Both the position numbers and the translations under genes were made by a program. 64,000 bases of DNA, taken from contig NZ_QHJF01000022.1 in assembly GCF_003259225.1 (NCBI RefSeq), forward strand, positions 55,622 to 119,621, written 5' to 3'. The stretch's first letter is position 1; every line of letters begins with the position of its first letter. Below, one piece after another: positions 1-9,725 of this stretch. The DNA comes from Marinomonas arctica. Lineage in GTDB: Bacteria; Pseudomonadota; Gammaproteobacteria; Pseudomonadales; Marinomonadaceae. The notes under the pieces are model-generated. The model ran no database searches and was not told where the DNA came from. It saw only the letters and a list, made by a program, of their open reading frames with translations.

Positions 1-27
1 GGCTAGCGTCAACGAGGTTGCAAACAT

Positions 28-54
28 AAAAAAGAGGCCAAGGCCTCTTTTTTA
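28..54. terminator. Rho-independent terminator, probably bidirectional
   Basis: A 7-bp GC-rich stem (AGAGGCC/GGCCTCT, 33-39 and 42-48) with a 2-nt centre is flanked by A-runs on the left and T-runs on the right, so it can act on both strands. It lies past the end of the P-II gene on the minus strand. A plus-strand reading frame from outside the window stops at TAA 27-29 just before it and may be the tail of an upstream gene, but too little of that frame is present to say. Confidence 0.8.
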
Positions 55-97
55 TTTGTCGTGCTTTAAGTATGCGGTGCAACACGCATCAATAGAT

Positions 98-466
<369 letters not shown>

Positions 467-573
467 TCATCTAAAAATACCACTCTATTGTAAAAGTCGC
501 CACAGGCTAGAGGGTTATGATCTACATTTAATAATGGTTTGGGTGTGATTTTATCAGAATAGGAGGGCTTGAA

Positions 574-942
574 ATGAAAAAAATAACATCGAGCGAGCAA
601 TTTATGGACAAAGCTGCGTCATTGTTTGCGGATATTGCCAGTGTATTATCCACAAAAGAGGGCATTCGCCTATCCAGTGTGTCAACGCCTCAAAATGTGG
701 CTTGTTATCAGGTAAGTGGCGTAAAACGTTGTTTGCTTTTAAGATTGGTGTTGATTCCTATGTCAACGGGTCACGTTTTAGCACGACTGTCTTGGCTTGA
801 TGGTCGAGGGATAGATCATGTTTGTTGCTACCTTAATGAGTCGTTCGAGCGTTTGTTGGTAGCGTCTGATGGTGGTTGGAAAAAACAAAAGAAAAGTGCC
901 GAGTTACTCTGTTTGCAAGGTCTTGAGTCGTTGATAGCGTGA
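574..942 (+). CDS. Hypothetical protein, 122 aa
   Basis: I do not recognise a family. The ORF has a strong ribosome binding site (AGGAGG, about 7 nt before the ATG) and lies divergent from the P-II gene and convergent with hemE, in a slot no other gene fills. The product is soluble, with no signal peptide or clear membrane segment. It has several Cys residues, a central hydrophobic strand-like segment (about residues 53-70) and a basic stretch WKKQKKSAE near residue 104. The good RBS and lack of a competing frame suggest a real gene. Function cannot be assigned. Confidence 0.65.
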   Translation: MKKITSSEQFMDKAASLFADIASVLSTKEGIRLSSVSTPQNVACYQVSGVKRCLLLRLVLIPMSTGHVLARLSWLDGRGIDHVCCYLNESFERLLVASDGGWKKQKKSAELLCLQGLESLIA

Positions 943-944
943 TG

Positions 945-980
945 TAGCTCGGCACCAACGTGGTAATTGGCTCCGAGCTA
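945..980. repeat. Inverted repeat between convergent genes
   Basis: An 8-bp inverted repeat (TAGCTCGG/CCGAGCTA) sits between the convergent 574-942 gene and hemE, with an inner ACCA/TGGT pair. There is no T-run after either arm, so an intrinsic terminator is possible but unproven. Confidence 0.4.
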
Positions 981-997
981 ATACGTGGATCTACCGA

Positions 998-2098
998 TTA
1001 AAGACCGTTTAATGCGTCCAAGTCATCGTACTTAGGCTCGTGGTATTTTCTTCCAAGTTTGTGCACCGCATCAATCAAATATTTAGGATGGTCTGGGTTG
1101 ACGAATTGGTGAATGCCATGGCCAAGATTAAAGACGTGACCACTGCCCGTGCCGAAGCCTGATAAGACGTTTTCAACTTCACGCTCAATAACCTCTTTGC
1201 CTGCATACAGTACGCAAGGGTCAATGTTACCTTGTAAAGCCACGCTGTGGCCTACGCGCGCGCGTGCTTCCGCGATATCGGTTGTCCAGTCTAAGCCAAG
1301 TGCGTCGGGTCCTGTGGCTGCCATGTTTTCCAACCATTGACCACCGTTTTTCGTAAATAAGATAACGGGGATTCGTTTGCCTTCATGGACGCGGATAAGG
1401 CCATCTAAAATCTGCTTCATATAGAGTAATGAAAACTGTTGGTACATTGGGCCGCTTAATACGCCTCCCCAAGTATCAAAGATTTGTAACGCTTGCGCGC
1501 CAGCTAATATTTGGCCGTTTAAATACGCTGTAACGGATTTTGCCAGTTTGTCTAAAAGTGCGTGTAAGGTTTCAGGTGAACGGTACATCATGGCTTTAAT
1601 ATGGCGAAAATCTTTGCTAGAACCGCCTTCCACCATATAGGTTGCCAGTGTCCATGGGCTACCAGAAAAGCCAATAAGGGGGACATGCCCATTGAGTGCG
1701 TGGCGAATGGTCGTTACGGCCTTCATCACATAATCTAAGTCGTTTGCTTGGGTAACTGGGATAGCATCGACATCGGCTTTGCTGCGAATGGTGTGTCTAA
1801 ATTTGGGACCTTCGCCTGTTTCAAAATACAGCCCTAAACCCATTGCATCTGGAATGGTTAATATGTCCGAGAATAGAATGGCGGCATCTAGATCATAGCG
1901 TTCAAGTGGTTGCAGCGTGACTTCACAAGCAAATGCATCGTTTTTACAAAGACTCAAAAAATCGCCTGCGGTAGCGCGGCTAGCACGATACTCTGGTAGG
2001 TAACGTCCGGCCTGTCTCATCATCCATACAGGGGTAGTATCGACAGGTTGTTTGAGTAATGCGCGCAAAAAGCGATCATTTTTGAGCTCAGGAAACAT
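998..2098 (-). CDS. hemE: Uroporphyrinogen decarboxylase
   Basis: HemE decarboxylates the four acetate side chains of uroporphyrinogen III to give coproporphyrinogen III in heme synthesis, in the cytosol. The 366-residue product has the family length. It carries the N-terminal signature [16 protein letters not shown] (about residues 22-37) and the second conserved block around [17 protein letters not shown] (about residue 143). The C-terminal FNLGHGI motif is also present. GGAG lies upstream of the ATG. The gene is monocistronic by spacing, with 154 bp to the next gene on the same strand. Confidence 0.97.
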   Translation of the reverse strand: MFPELKNDRFLRALLKQPVDTTPVWMMRQAGRYLPEYRASRATAGDFLSLCKNDAFACEVTLQPLERYDLDAAILFSDILTIPDAMGLGLYFETGEGPKFRHTIRSKADVDAIPVTQANDLDYVMKAVTTIRHALNGHVPLIGFSGSPWTLATYMVEGGSSKDFRHIKAMMYRSPETLHALLDKLAKSVTAYLNGQILAGAQALQIFDTWGGVLSGPMYQQFSLLYMKQILDGLIRVHEGKRIPVILFTKNGGQWLENMAATGPDALGLDWTTDIAEARARVGHSVALQGNIDPCVLYAGKEVIEREVENVLSGFGTGSGHVFNLGHGIHQFVNPDHPKYLIDAVHKLGRKYHEPKYDDLDALNGL

Positions 2099-2252
2099 TA
2101 GTACTCTCCAGTGTAAATTTTCAGTTGACGCATTTTACCTAACTTATGTGGGAAAAGCAGAGTGAATAAGCACAATTTATGAGAAGGCGGACTAAAAGGC
2201 CAATATTATTGATCTATCGCAGGGTTTGCTGATGGCTATATGAGGCAAATCA

Positions 2253-3062
2253 TCAATCACCAAGATAGGTTTTTAAACTGTTTTTTTGCACCCGTTGTGC
2301 GGCATTTTCGATGTCTTTATTGGCATGCAGCTCGGCTAAAACTTTGGGGAATGCCGCTTTGGTTTGTTTAACGTCCATACCGGGTTTTAGGTGGGGGGAA
2401 TACAGTGCTTTAAGCAGCAAATAGTCCAACGGACTAATGTAGGTGTCTATGCTGACATCATTAAAAACCGAAGGAAACACATCATTGGAATCGTTTGGAA
2501 GTCCCAGTAATTGGGTGATTTCTTCTACGATACAATCTAAAAAACGCGCTTTTCTGCGTGCATAGTCAACAGGAATAATAATGCTGCCCTTGGTTATTTC
2601 GTACTGACCATTACGGCTAAAATTACCTAAGCAGATCGCTTCGTCGAGTGCTTTACGGATTCTTTCTGGGTCGCCTATGTACTGGCGTACCTTATTTTCC
2701 ATGTTGTCATAAGATGTAAAAATAACAAAGATATTGGCTTGTTCAGGCGAGGTTGTAAAATCAATAGTTAGGCCTGTTATATGCGCAAGGTGCTGGGCGT
2801 GGACGCTGAGCAATTCTTTTTGCAGGCTGGCATCACCTTGGTCACTTTCAAAAAACAGCTTAATGGGTTTATTCCAGCGTATCAGTTTAGGATGCTGGGT
2901 TTCTTTGTATTCACGCTCTAAAGCAATTTTAATGAAGCTTTCTTGTATGTAGTCATCCTGTTGCCAATGCTCTTGCCCGAAAGAGCAAGAGGCAATAAAA
3001 AGACCGAATAGACCAACACTACAGCGGATCGTTGTCTTTAGGTTGCGTAAGCTTGTGCGCAT
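2253..3062 (-). CDS. DUF2927 family putative lipoprotein
   Basis: The 269-residue product has a basic N-terminus, a hydrophobic stretch and a lipobox-like IASC (Cys about residue 26), so it is probably a lipoprotein. The rest resembles the DUF2927 family: a zincin-like region with CIVEEITQLLGLPND near residue 176, containing a conserved Glu-Glu but no HExxH. The function of the family is not established. The ATG lies inside the 3' end of the Nudix gene (44-nt overlap). The signal peptide requires this start, so the overlap looks real and the two genes are probably cotranscribed. Confidence 0.75.
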   Translation of the reverse strand: MRTSLRNLKTTIRCSVGLFGLFIASCSFGQEHWQQDDYIQESFIKIALEREYKETQHPKLIRWNKPIKLFFESDQGDASLQKELLSVHAQHLAHITGLTIDFTTSPEQANIFVIFTSYDNMENKVRQYIGDPERIRKALDEAICLGNFSRNGQYEITKGSIIIPVDYARRKARFLDCIVEEITQLLGLPNDSNDVFPSVFNDVSIDTYISPLDYLLLKALYSPHLKPGMDVKQTKAAFPKVLAELHANKDIENAAQRVQKNSLKTYLGD

Positions 3063-3555
3063 AATGGCGAAGTGCTTCTAATGAGTCGGGTGTAAAGGAA
3101 AGATTATTTTTGTTGAGTAGAATGTCGTCAATGGTCATTTCATGCACGGAAGCGACCTCTTTGGGTTGTAAGGTAAGCTCACCATGAATGGTTTCATCAT
3201 AGTGACAAGTGTAAATTTTGCCCCAAATTTTAAAACCTTCTCCCTCTGTGAAAAAGACGCCTTGGCTTTTGAGAGGAGCATCAAAACCTAATTCTTCTTG
3301 CAGTTCTCTGTGTGCAGAATCTATGTAAGACTCGTTTTTTTCAACCACTCCGCCTGTTGTAATGCCGTAATAACCTGGACAGAAGGCTTTGTCATCTGTG
3401 CGTTTTTGAACGAGCAGATTCCCCTTAGTATTGAACACTAAAATGTAGGTGACACGGTGGTAATCTCTGCCAAAGTTCATTAGATGTCGTGGTACATCGC
3501 CAATAATGGTGTTGTTTTGGTCGACTAGGATAATGACTTCGTCATTTTCGGGCAT
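3019..3555 (-). CDS. Nudix hydrolase, YfcD-like
   Basis: The product hydrolyses a nucleoside diphosphate linked to another moiety; the substrate is unknown. The Nudix box is complete at about residues 69-91: Gly, five residues, Glu, seven residues, then RELQEELGF. The N-terminal part (EVIILVDQNN...) and the 178-residue length resemble the E. coli YfcD class, which is distantly related to isopentenyl diphosphate isomerase. Its 3' end overlaps the DUF2927 gene by 44 nt. It is divergent from astE. The RBS is weak. Confidence 0.85.
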   Translation of the reverse strand: MPENDEVIILVDQNNTIIGDVPRHLMNFGRDYHRVTYILVFNTKGNLLVQKRTDDKAFCPGYYGITTGGVVEKNESYIDSAHRELQEELGFDAPLKSQGVFFTEGEGFKIWGKIYTCHYDETIHGELTLQPKEVASVHEMTIDDILLNKNNLSFTPDSLEALRHYAHKLTQPKDNDPL

Positions 3556-3797
3556 AAAATACTCAATTTAATGGTGCTACGAATAGAAAGCGAAAGGGTA
3601 TCGGCATTTTCTCTGAAAGAAAAGACTTCTTGGTTATTAATAAGAGTAGTCGATCATAAAGCAAACGGGTTACTTATGTCATTTGTCTTAAAAGCGACCT
3701 ATTTTTCTGTTTTCCGCACGACCCTCTAAAAGATACGTTCCCATTGCTAAAAAAACGCTATTATGGTGCTTATTTTCGACTTAATTGGGCAGGGAAA

Positions 3798-4814
3798 ATG
3801 ACCATTTTAAACCATGATTTTTTGGCCTTAACATTGGCAAATCCCAACGCTATGGCACCTTTTCAATTGACTTTTCCCAGTGGTACCGGCGTTGTGGAAG
3901 AAACGGGGATTTTACGACTTGAACCTACTCAAACAAGTCGCGTCAGTGTGGTTTTGTCCGCTGGCATTCATGGTAACGAAACGGGCCCAATGGAGTTAAT
4001 TAATCAGCTGGTGAGGGATATTTTAGCCGGTAAGTTGACCTTAGGCGTGCGTTTATTGGTGATCATAGGTCATCCTGTTGCTGCGAATGCTGCGACGCGC
4101 TTTTGTGACGTTAATTTGAACCGGTTGTTCAGTGGGGCTTGGCGGAATTATGCTGGTATTGAGGTGCAAAGAGCCGAACGGCTTGAGATGGCGGTGAATG
4201 ATTTTTATGCTTTATCATCGACCGACAGCGAACATATTCGGCTGCACTATGATTTGCACACGGCTATTCGTGGCTCAATGCATGAAAAGTTTGTTGTTCA
4301 TCCATTTGTCGAGAACGCGCATTACAGTAAACAGCAATTGGCTTTTTTTGCGGCCAGTGAAATTGAGGCGGTGCTTTTATCGCATCAACCGACAACGACG
4401 TTTTCTTACTACAGTCATTCTGTGCATGGTGCGCACGCTTTTACGGTGGAGTTAGGCAAGGTCTATCCATTTGGGCAGAATGATTTGTCGTGTTTTGCTG
4501 CATTGGAAAAAAATCTACGCCAACTGTTGGAAAAAGGCAGTTTGGCTGAGTCATCCTTGTCTTCTTTGTGTATTTTTAATGTATTGGACGCACTTGTTAA
4601 AGACGATGACAGTTACGAATTAAATATTGATCAGGATGTTAAAAACTTTACCCAATTTACTGAAGGTTACCCTCTAGCGCAATCGAAAAAAAGCGTGTAT
4701 CGGGTAAAGCAAACCGGTGATGCCATTGTATTTCCGAATACCAATCTGCCGGTTGGTCAGAGAGCGGGGTTGGTTGTGCGAGCGATATCGGTAGACGCCT
4801 TGTCGTTAATCTAA
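3798..4814 (+). CDS. astE: Succinylglutamate desuccinylase (AstE family)
   Basis: AstE cleaves N2-succinylglutamate to succinate and glutamate, the last step of arginine succinyltransferase catabolism. This is a zinc carboxypeptidase-like enzyme. The zinc site is visible as SAGIHGNETGP (His and Glu ligands) and LHYDLHTAIR (His ligand). I chose the ATG at 3798 rather than the in-frame TTG at 3744 because MTILNHDFLALTL aligns with the E. coli AstE start (MDNFLALTL), giving 338 residues. The other ast genes are not nearby, so it is an orphan here and a related aspartoacylase-type activity cannot be excluded. It is followed by a strong terminator. Confidence 0.85.
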   Translation: MTILNHDFLALTLANPNAMAPFQLTFPSGTGVVEETGILRLEPTQTSRVSVVLSAGIHGNETGPMELINQLVRDILAGKLTLGVRLLVIIGHPVAANAATRFCDVNLNRLFSGAWRNYAGIEVQRAERLEMAVNDFYALSSTDSEHIRLHYDLHTAIRGSMHEKFVVHPFVENAHYSKQQLAFFAASEIEAVLLSHQPTTTFSYYSHSVHGAHAFTVELGKVYPFGQNDLSCFAALEKNLRQLLEKGSLAESSLSSLCIFNVLDALVKDDDSYELNIDQDVKNFTQFTEGYPLAQSKKSVYRVKQTGDAIVFPNTNLPVGQRAGLVVRAISVDALSLI

Positions 4815-4840
4815 TCAGTCGATATTTTTGCTTAGACGCT

Positions 4841-4878
4841 AAAGAGATTTGAGGTAACCCCTTGAATCTCTTTTTTTT
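4841..4878 (+). terminator. Rho-independent terminator after astE
   Basis: A stem starting AGAGATTTGAGG and closing CCTTGAATCTCT, allowing G-U pairs, is followed by eight Ts. Confidence 0.85.
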
Positions 4879-4891
4879 ATGTCGTATTGTT

Positions 4892-4903
4892 ACGTTATAA
4901 CGT
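4892..4903. promoter_or_regulatory. Candidate Zur operator at znuA
   Basis: ACGTTATAACGT is a perfect 12-bp palindrome ending 16 nt before the znuA ATG. Its GTTATAAC core resembles the GTTATA-n-TATAAC core of gammaproteobacterial Zur boxes, although it lacks the central spacer base. The link to Zur is inferred from the gene it precedes. Confidence 0.5.
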
Positions 4904-4919
4904 TTATATGGTGTTGAAA

Positions 4920-5960
4920 ATGAATAAAGTATTTCTTGCGCTAGGTGTTTCTGTTTTATCGCCTTTGGCTTTAGCCAAACCTGTCATTGCTACCAGTATT
5001 AAGCCTGTCTCTATGGTTGTTGCTGCGATTGCGGGTGATAAAGCGGATATTCAACAAATTGTATCGAGTACCGCTTCGCCTCATGATTTTGCGATGCGCC
5101 CTTCAGACCTGAAAAAGATTACCGATGCCGATACTGTGGTGTGGGTAGGGGAATCCCTAGAGCGGTTTTTAGAAAAGCCGCTTGAGAATGCAGGCAAAGA
5201 AGCCTCTTCGATTGAATGGCTTGCCTTGGAAGGGATGAAGCTGCATAACTTTGCGGAAGAGCATCATGACGATCATGAAAAACATGATGATCATGAAAAA
5301 CATGATGATCATGAAAAACATGATGATCATGAAAAACATGGTGATCATGAAAAGCATGACGATCACGAAAAGCATGACGATCACGAAAAGCATGACGATC
5401 ACGAACACCATGATGAGCACGAAGGACATGAAGGACATGACCATTCTGGTATTGATCCACATGTTTGGCTGTCACCGGATAACGCTTTAGTGCTGGCAAA
5501 AGCTGTGACGGCTCGTTTGGTTTCTTTGGATTCTGCCAATGCTGAGTATTACAAAGGCAACCTAGTGTCGTTTGAAAAAGGCCTGAGTGCGAAAGACGCC
5601 GAAATCCGTAACGCACTGAATAAAGTGAATAAAGTGCCTTATATCGTCTTTCATGATGGCTACAGCTATTTTGAACAGCATTATGGACTGCAAAATGCCG
5701 GTGAAATTACCGTCAGTCCAGAGCGCAAACCAGGGGCGAAAAAAGTGGCGGAAATTCGTCATGAAATTGAAGAGAACAAGGTTCAATGTGTTTTCAGCGA
5801 GCCGCAGTTTAGCCCTGCTATTGTCAAAACCTTGCTAGAAGGTTCTGACGTAAAAACCGCTCCTCTTGATCCGCTGGGTAGTCAGGTAAAAATGGGGACG
5901 AACGCGTATTTTTCTTTCTTAGACAGTTTGAGCGGGCAATTTCTTAACTGCTTAGGGTAA
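4920..5960 (+). CDS. znuA: Zinc ABC transporter substrate-binding protein ZnuA
   Basis: ZnuA is the periplasmic zinc-binding component of the high-affinity ZnuABC importer. The signal peptide MNKVFLALGV...LALA is cleaved before KPVIATS. Zinc-ligand motifs SPHDFAMRPSD, DPHVWLSPDN and FHDGYSYF are present. Between the first and second motifs lies a His/Asp-rich loop of eight HDDHEK-type hexapeptides followed by further His residues, the typical metal-capture loop but unusually regular. The start at 4920 is chosen for the signal peptide; ATG 4908 in frame is an alternative. znuB and znuC are not adjacent. A palindrome just upstream may be the Zur site. Confidence 0.95.
   Translation: MNKVFLALGVSVLSPLALAKPVIATSIKPVSMVVAAIAGDKADIQQIVSSTASPHDFAMRPSDLKKITDADTVVWVGESLERFLEKPLENAGKEASSIEWLALEGMKLHNFAEEHHDDHEKHDDHEKHDDHEKHDDHEKHGDHEKHDDHEKHDDHEKHDDHEHHDEHEGHEGHDHSGIDPHVWLSPDNALVLAKAVTARLVSLDSANAEYYKGNLVSFEKGLSAKDAEIRNALNKVNKVPYIVFHDGYSYFEQHYGLQNAGEITVSPERKPGAKKVAEIRHEIEENKVQCVFSEPQFSPAIVKTLLEGSDVKTAPLDPLGSQVKMGTNAYFSFLDSLSGQFLNCLG
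5265..5408 (+). repeat. Eight tandem 18-bp repeats in znuA (His-rich loop)
   Basis: Eight 18-bp units of the form CATGAYGATCAYGAAAAR encode HDDHEK hexapeptides, with one HGDHEK and a final HDDHEH. The first five units use GATCAT and the last three GATCAC, so two sub-blocks are visible. This indicates local duplication in units of the repeat. Confidence 0.95.
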
Positions 5961-5975
5961 TGATCACCGCTTTTG

Positions 5976-6018
5976 AGTCGCTTGTCAGAGAGGAAAAACC
6001 GCTCTTTGATAGGCGACT
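5976..6018 (+). repeat. Long hairpin downstream of znuA
   Basis: Two 17-nt arms (5976-5992 and 6002-6018) pair along their whole length as RNA, with three G-U wobbles, around a 9-nt loop. No clear U-run follows. It may protect the znuA mRNA 3' end or act as a weak terminator. Confidence 0.6.
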
Positions 6019-6030
6019 TGCTCTCTCCTC

Positions 6031-6038
6031 TGTATAAT
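6031..6038 (+). promoter_or_regulatory. Probable -10 element for kdsD
   Basis: TATAAT at 6033-6038 is a consensus -10 box preceded by TG. No convincing -35 was seen. Transcription from it would start near 6045, which supports the kdsD start at 6079 rather than 6037. Confidence 0.5.
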
Positions 6039-6078
6039 GATGGCAATTTCTGATTATTGCGCTGAGTTGAGAGGCTGT

Positions 6079-7053
6079 ATGAGCGACCCATCTATGAAGA
6101 GTATTGACTCCGATGTGCTTATTGAGAGTGCTCGACGCACTCTATCTACCCAAGCACAAGCTCTGGCTAACTTGGTGAATCAAGTCACCGAAGAGTTTGC
6201 TAAAGCGGTTCGAATGATTCTAACCAGCAAAGGCCGCACGATTATTTGCGGTATGGGCAAATCCGGATTGATTGGTAAAAAAATCGCCGCCACGCTCGCT
6301 TCGACCGGTACACCCAGTTTCTTTCTTCATCCTGGTGAAGCCTTCCACGGGGATTTGGGGATGATTCAACCGGAAGATGTCTTAGTATTGATCAGTTTTT
6401 CAGGTGAAACAGAAGAGCTTATGCGCTTGCTGCCTTCATTAAAAAGCTTCGGTAATCCCAGTATTGCCATGGTCGGAAATATAGACTCTACTTTGGCGAA
6501 ACACTGTGATTGCGTATTAGACCTTTCTATCGATAAAGAAACTTGCCCGAACAATCTTGCCCCCACTACGTCGACCACAATGACAACCGCCATGGGGGAT
6601 GCATTGGCCGTTGCTTTGATGGAGTGTCGCAATTTTCAGCCACAAGACTTTGCTCGATTTCATCCTGGTGGCAGCCTAGGTCGTAAGCTGCTGACTCGTG
6701 TCAAAGATCTTATGCACAAAGATAATCTTCCTATTTGCGCACCAAACACCACCTTAAAAGACGCTATTTCCGTCATGACCCACGGTAGAATGGGCGTCGT
6801 CTTAATTCAGGATGAGGGGAAATTGTTGGGAATCTTCACCGATGGTGACTTGCGTCGCGCTATGTTAAAAGAAAGCGAGGGCATGATACACAAAACCATG
6901 GCAAGCTTGATGACGCCTAATCCTAAAACCATCAATGAGAATGTGATGATAGTGCAAGCGGAAGAGCAAATGCTGCGCGATAAAATCACCTTGCTCGTGG
7001 TCGTGGACGATGCGAAAAACTTGTCTGGAATTTTAGAGATTTACGATCGATAA
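6079..7053 (+). CDS. kdsD: D-arabinose 5-phosphate isomerase (KpsF/GutQ family)
   Basis: KdsD interconverts ribulose 5-phosphate and arabinose 5-phosphate, the first step of KDO synthesis for lipopolysaccharide. It has an N-terminal SIS domain with GMGKSGLIGKK (about residue 58) and TGTPSFFLHPGEA, then two C-terminal CBS domains (from about residue 207; VKDLMHK and ASLMTPNP). The chosen ATG gives 324 residues, near the 328 of E. coli KdsD, follows GAGAGG, and lies downstream of the likely -10 box. It is first in a run with kdsA, kdsC and kdsB, 118 bp before kdsA. Confidence 0.93.
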   Translation: MSDPSMKSIDSDVLIESARRTLSTQAQALANLVNQVTEEFAKAVRMILTSKGRTIICGMGKSGLIGKKIAATLASTGTPSFFLHPGEAFHGDLGMIQPEDVLVLISFSGETEELMRLLPSLKSFGNPSIAMVGNIDSTLAKHCDCVLDLSIDKETCPNNLAPTTSTTMTTAMGDALAVALMECRNFQPQDFARFHPGGSLGRKLLTRVKDLMHKDNLPICAPNTTLKDAISVMTHGRMGVVLIQDEGKLLGIFTDGDLRRAMLKESEGMIHKTMASLMTPNPKTINENVMIVQAEEQMLRDKITLLVVVDDAKNLSGILEIYDR

Positions 7054-7153
7054 GCCATAAGGTGCCTCTGCAAGATTATAGTGCTTGCGGCATCAGATAC
7101 CGTATCTACCTTATTTATATCGCACGCTGACGCGTAAGTGTGCGTTAACTTAG

Positions 7154-8038
<885 letters not shown>

Positions 8039-8041
8039 TAA

Positions 8042-8623
8042 ATGGATATGGCTTTTCTGACTTCTTATCCAGTATTGAACAACGATCTAACTTTGCTGCC
8101 AACATTACAAGCCTTGAAGTTGGTCGTGTTTGATGTGGATGGCGTTTTAACAGATGGTCGTCTGTTATATACCGAGCATGGGGAGACCCTAAAGCGCTTC
8201 AATGTCAAAGATGGTGTGGCGATGAAGCTATTGCCACAGTGGGGCGTTCAGGTAGCCGTGATTACCGCGAAAGACTCCGCCCCATTGAGACAACGGATGA
8301 AAGAGCTCAAGGTCGTGCATTTTTACCCTGGTTGTCACAATAAAGCCGCCGCATTTAATGAGTTGATAGCGCAGTTGGGCATTACCTCAGCGGAAGCCGC
8401 TTACGTGGGCGATGATGTGATTGATCTTCAAGTCATGCCAAACGTTGGTGTGGCCTTGTGTCCAGCAGATGCACATATTTTAGTGCAGCGTTATTGTCAT
8501 CTAGTGCTGAATAAGAGCGCTGGTGAAGGTGTCGCACGGGAAGTGGCCGACATGGTGTTGGCATCTCGTATGCCTTTAGAGCAAGCTTATGAATTGGCGC
8601 AAAAACCGGAGTTTGAAAAATAA
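8042..8623 (+). CDS. kdsC: 3-deoxy-manno-octulosonate-8-phosphatase (HAD family)
   Basis: KdsC removes the phosphate from KDO 8-phosphate. The HAD motifs are visible: FDVDGVLTDG (nucleophile Asp near residue 31), a motif-II position reading VITAK, Lys in NKAAAF, and VGDDVIDLQVM as the acidic metal motif. The C-terminal GEGVAREVADM replaces the GGRGAVREV of E. coli. At 193 residues it is near normal length. Its stop overlaps the kdsB start as TAATG, indicating coupling. ATG 8048 is a possible alternative start. Confidence 0.92.
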   Translation: MDMAFLTSYPVLNNDLTLLPTLQALKLVVFDVDGVLTDGRLLYTEHGETLKRFNVKDGVAMKLLPQWGVQVAVITAKDSAPLRQRMKELKVVHFYPGCHNKAAAFNELIAQLGITSAEAAYVGDDVIDLQVMPNVGVALCPADAHILVQRYCHLVLNKSAGEGVAREVADMVLASRMPLEQAYELAQKPEFEK

Positions 8624-9417
8624 TGACCATGCAATCTTTACCTGATTTTCACATTGTTATTCCTGCTCGTTACGCTTCTCAGCGTTTTCCGCAAAAATTG
8701 ATGGCAGACTTAGGTGGCAAACCCGTGTTGCAATGGGTTTATGAACTGGCACTAAAAGCGGGGGCACAATCGGTCACTGTGGCGACAGATCACGAGGTTA
8801 TCGAACAAGCGGCATTAGCGTTTGGGGCGTCTGTTGTGATGACCCGTGATGACCATGAAAATGGTACCGAACGTCTGGCTGAAGTGGCGGCTAAAAAAGG
8901 CTGGAAGGGGGATGAGATTGTTGTCAACGTACAAGGCGATGAGCCTTTTTTGCCTGTTAACTTGATTCACTCCAGTGTGATTGCGCTAAATCAAGACAAA
9001 GAAGCCGAGATGGCGACAGTTGCTTGCGTGATTGATCAGGTTGAAGATTTCTTTAACCCTAACGTGGTGAAAGTGGTGTGTGATGAGAAGCAGCGTGCGC
9101 TGTATTTCAGTCGTGCCCCCATGCCTTGGGACAGGGATGGTTTTGCTAGCAATACTGAAAAAACGGGCTTTTTGCCTGTTGATTTCCCCGCTCTTCGCCA
9201 CATAGGTTTGTACGTTTATCGAGCCAGTTTGCTGGCTAAATACGCCGATCTGCCTATGTCACCATTAGAGCGTTGGGAAAAGCTTGAGCAGCTACGTTTT
9301 TTGCATCAAGGTATCAAGGTGCAAGTGGCGCTCGCGGATGGGTTGCCGACCCATGGTGTTGATACACCTGAAGACCTGGAGAAGCTCCGTTATCAGTTGT
9401 CTTTGGATGTGAATTAG
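8623..9417 (+). CDS. kdsB: CMP-KDO synthetase
   Basis: KdsB (3-deoxy-manno-octulosonate cytidylyltransferase) activates KDO with CTP for transfer to lipid A. The 264-residue product begins with the nucleotide-binding block IPARYASQRFPQKLM, followed by ATDHEVIEQAA, NVQGDEPFLP (about residue 105) and the C-terminal GVDTPEDLEKLR. Its ATG overlaps the kdsC stop. It closes the four-gene KDO cluster and is followed by a terminator. Confidence 0.97.
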   Translation: MTMQSLPDFHIVIPARYASQRFPQKLMADLGGKPVLQWVYELALKAGAQSVTVATDHEVIEQAALAFGASVVMTRDDHENGTERLAEVAAKKGWKGDEIVVNVQGDEPFLPVNLIHSSVIALNQDKEAEMATVACVIDQVEDFFNPNVVKVVCDEKQRALYFSRAPMPWDRDGFASNTEKTGFLPVDFPALRHIGLYVYRASLLAKYADLPMSPLERWEKLEQLRFLHQGIKVQVALADGLPTHGVDTPEDLEKLRYQLSLDVN

Positions 9418-9447
9418 TTCGACAGTTTGAAACAGTATCCCCCCAAG

Positions 9448-9485
9448 AAAGTGGCAAGATGTATTTATATCTGCCACTTTTTTTT
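9448..9485 (+). terminator. Rho-independent terminator after kdsB
   Basis: A 9-bp stem AAAGTGGCA/TGCCACTTT is followed by a run of Ts. Confidence 0.88.
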
Positions 9486-9725
9486 GTGCTCAATTCGTAC
9501 GAATTTCAGACTATTTTCATATCTAATAGGCTTTATATATTGCTTTTTACTCAACAATCAGCTTTTTGAAGGGTTATTTATATCTTTTTGTTTTAATTTG
9601 TTACGGAAATAGCGATAAAATTGTCTTAATATTGTATGAAATGTGCAAAAAAAAGTCTTACAATTGCTCATGTTGAGATAAACTATCTTACCGTTGTGTA
9701 TGTTTGCTTTGTGAGGGATTCTGTA

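Noticed and set aside
5265..5408. CRISPR-like appearance of the short repeats in znuA
   Set aside because: Repeats are contiguous, 18 bp, have no unique spacers and encode the His-rich loop of ZnuA.
5119..5616. Antisense 165-codon ORF and other ORFs across the znuA His repeat
   Set aside because: They arise from the low-complexity repeat read in other frames; no RBS or family similarity was seen, and znuA explains the region.
7095..7107. 13-bp palindrome AGATAC-C-GTATCT between kdsD and kdsA
   Set aside because: Short and without context linking it to a regulator.
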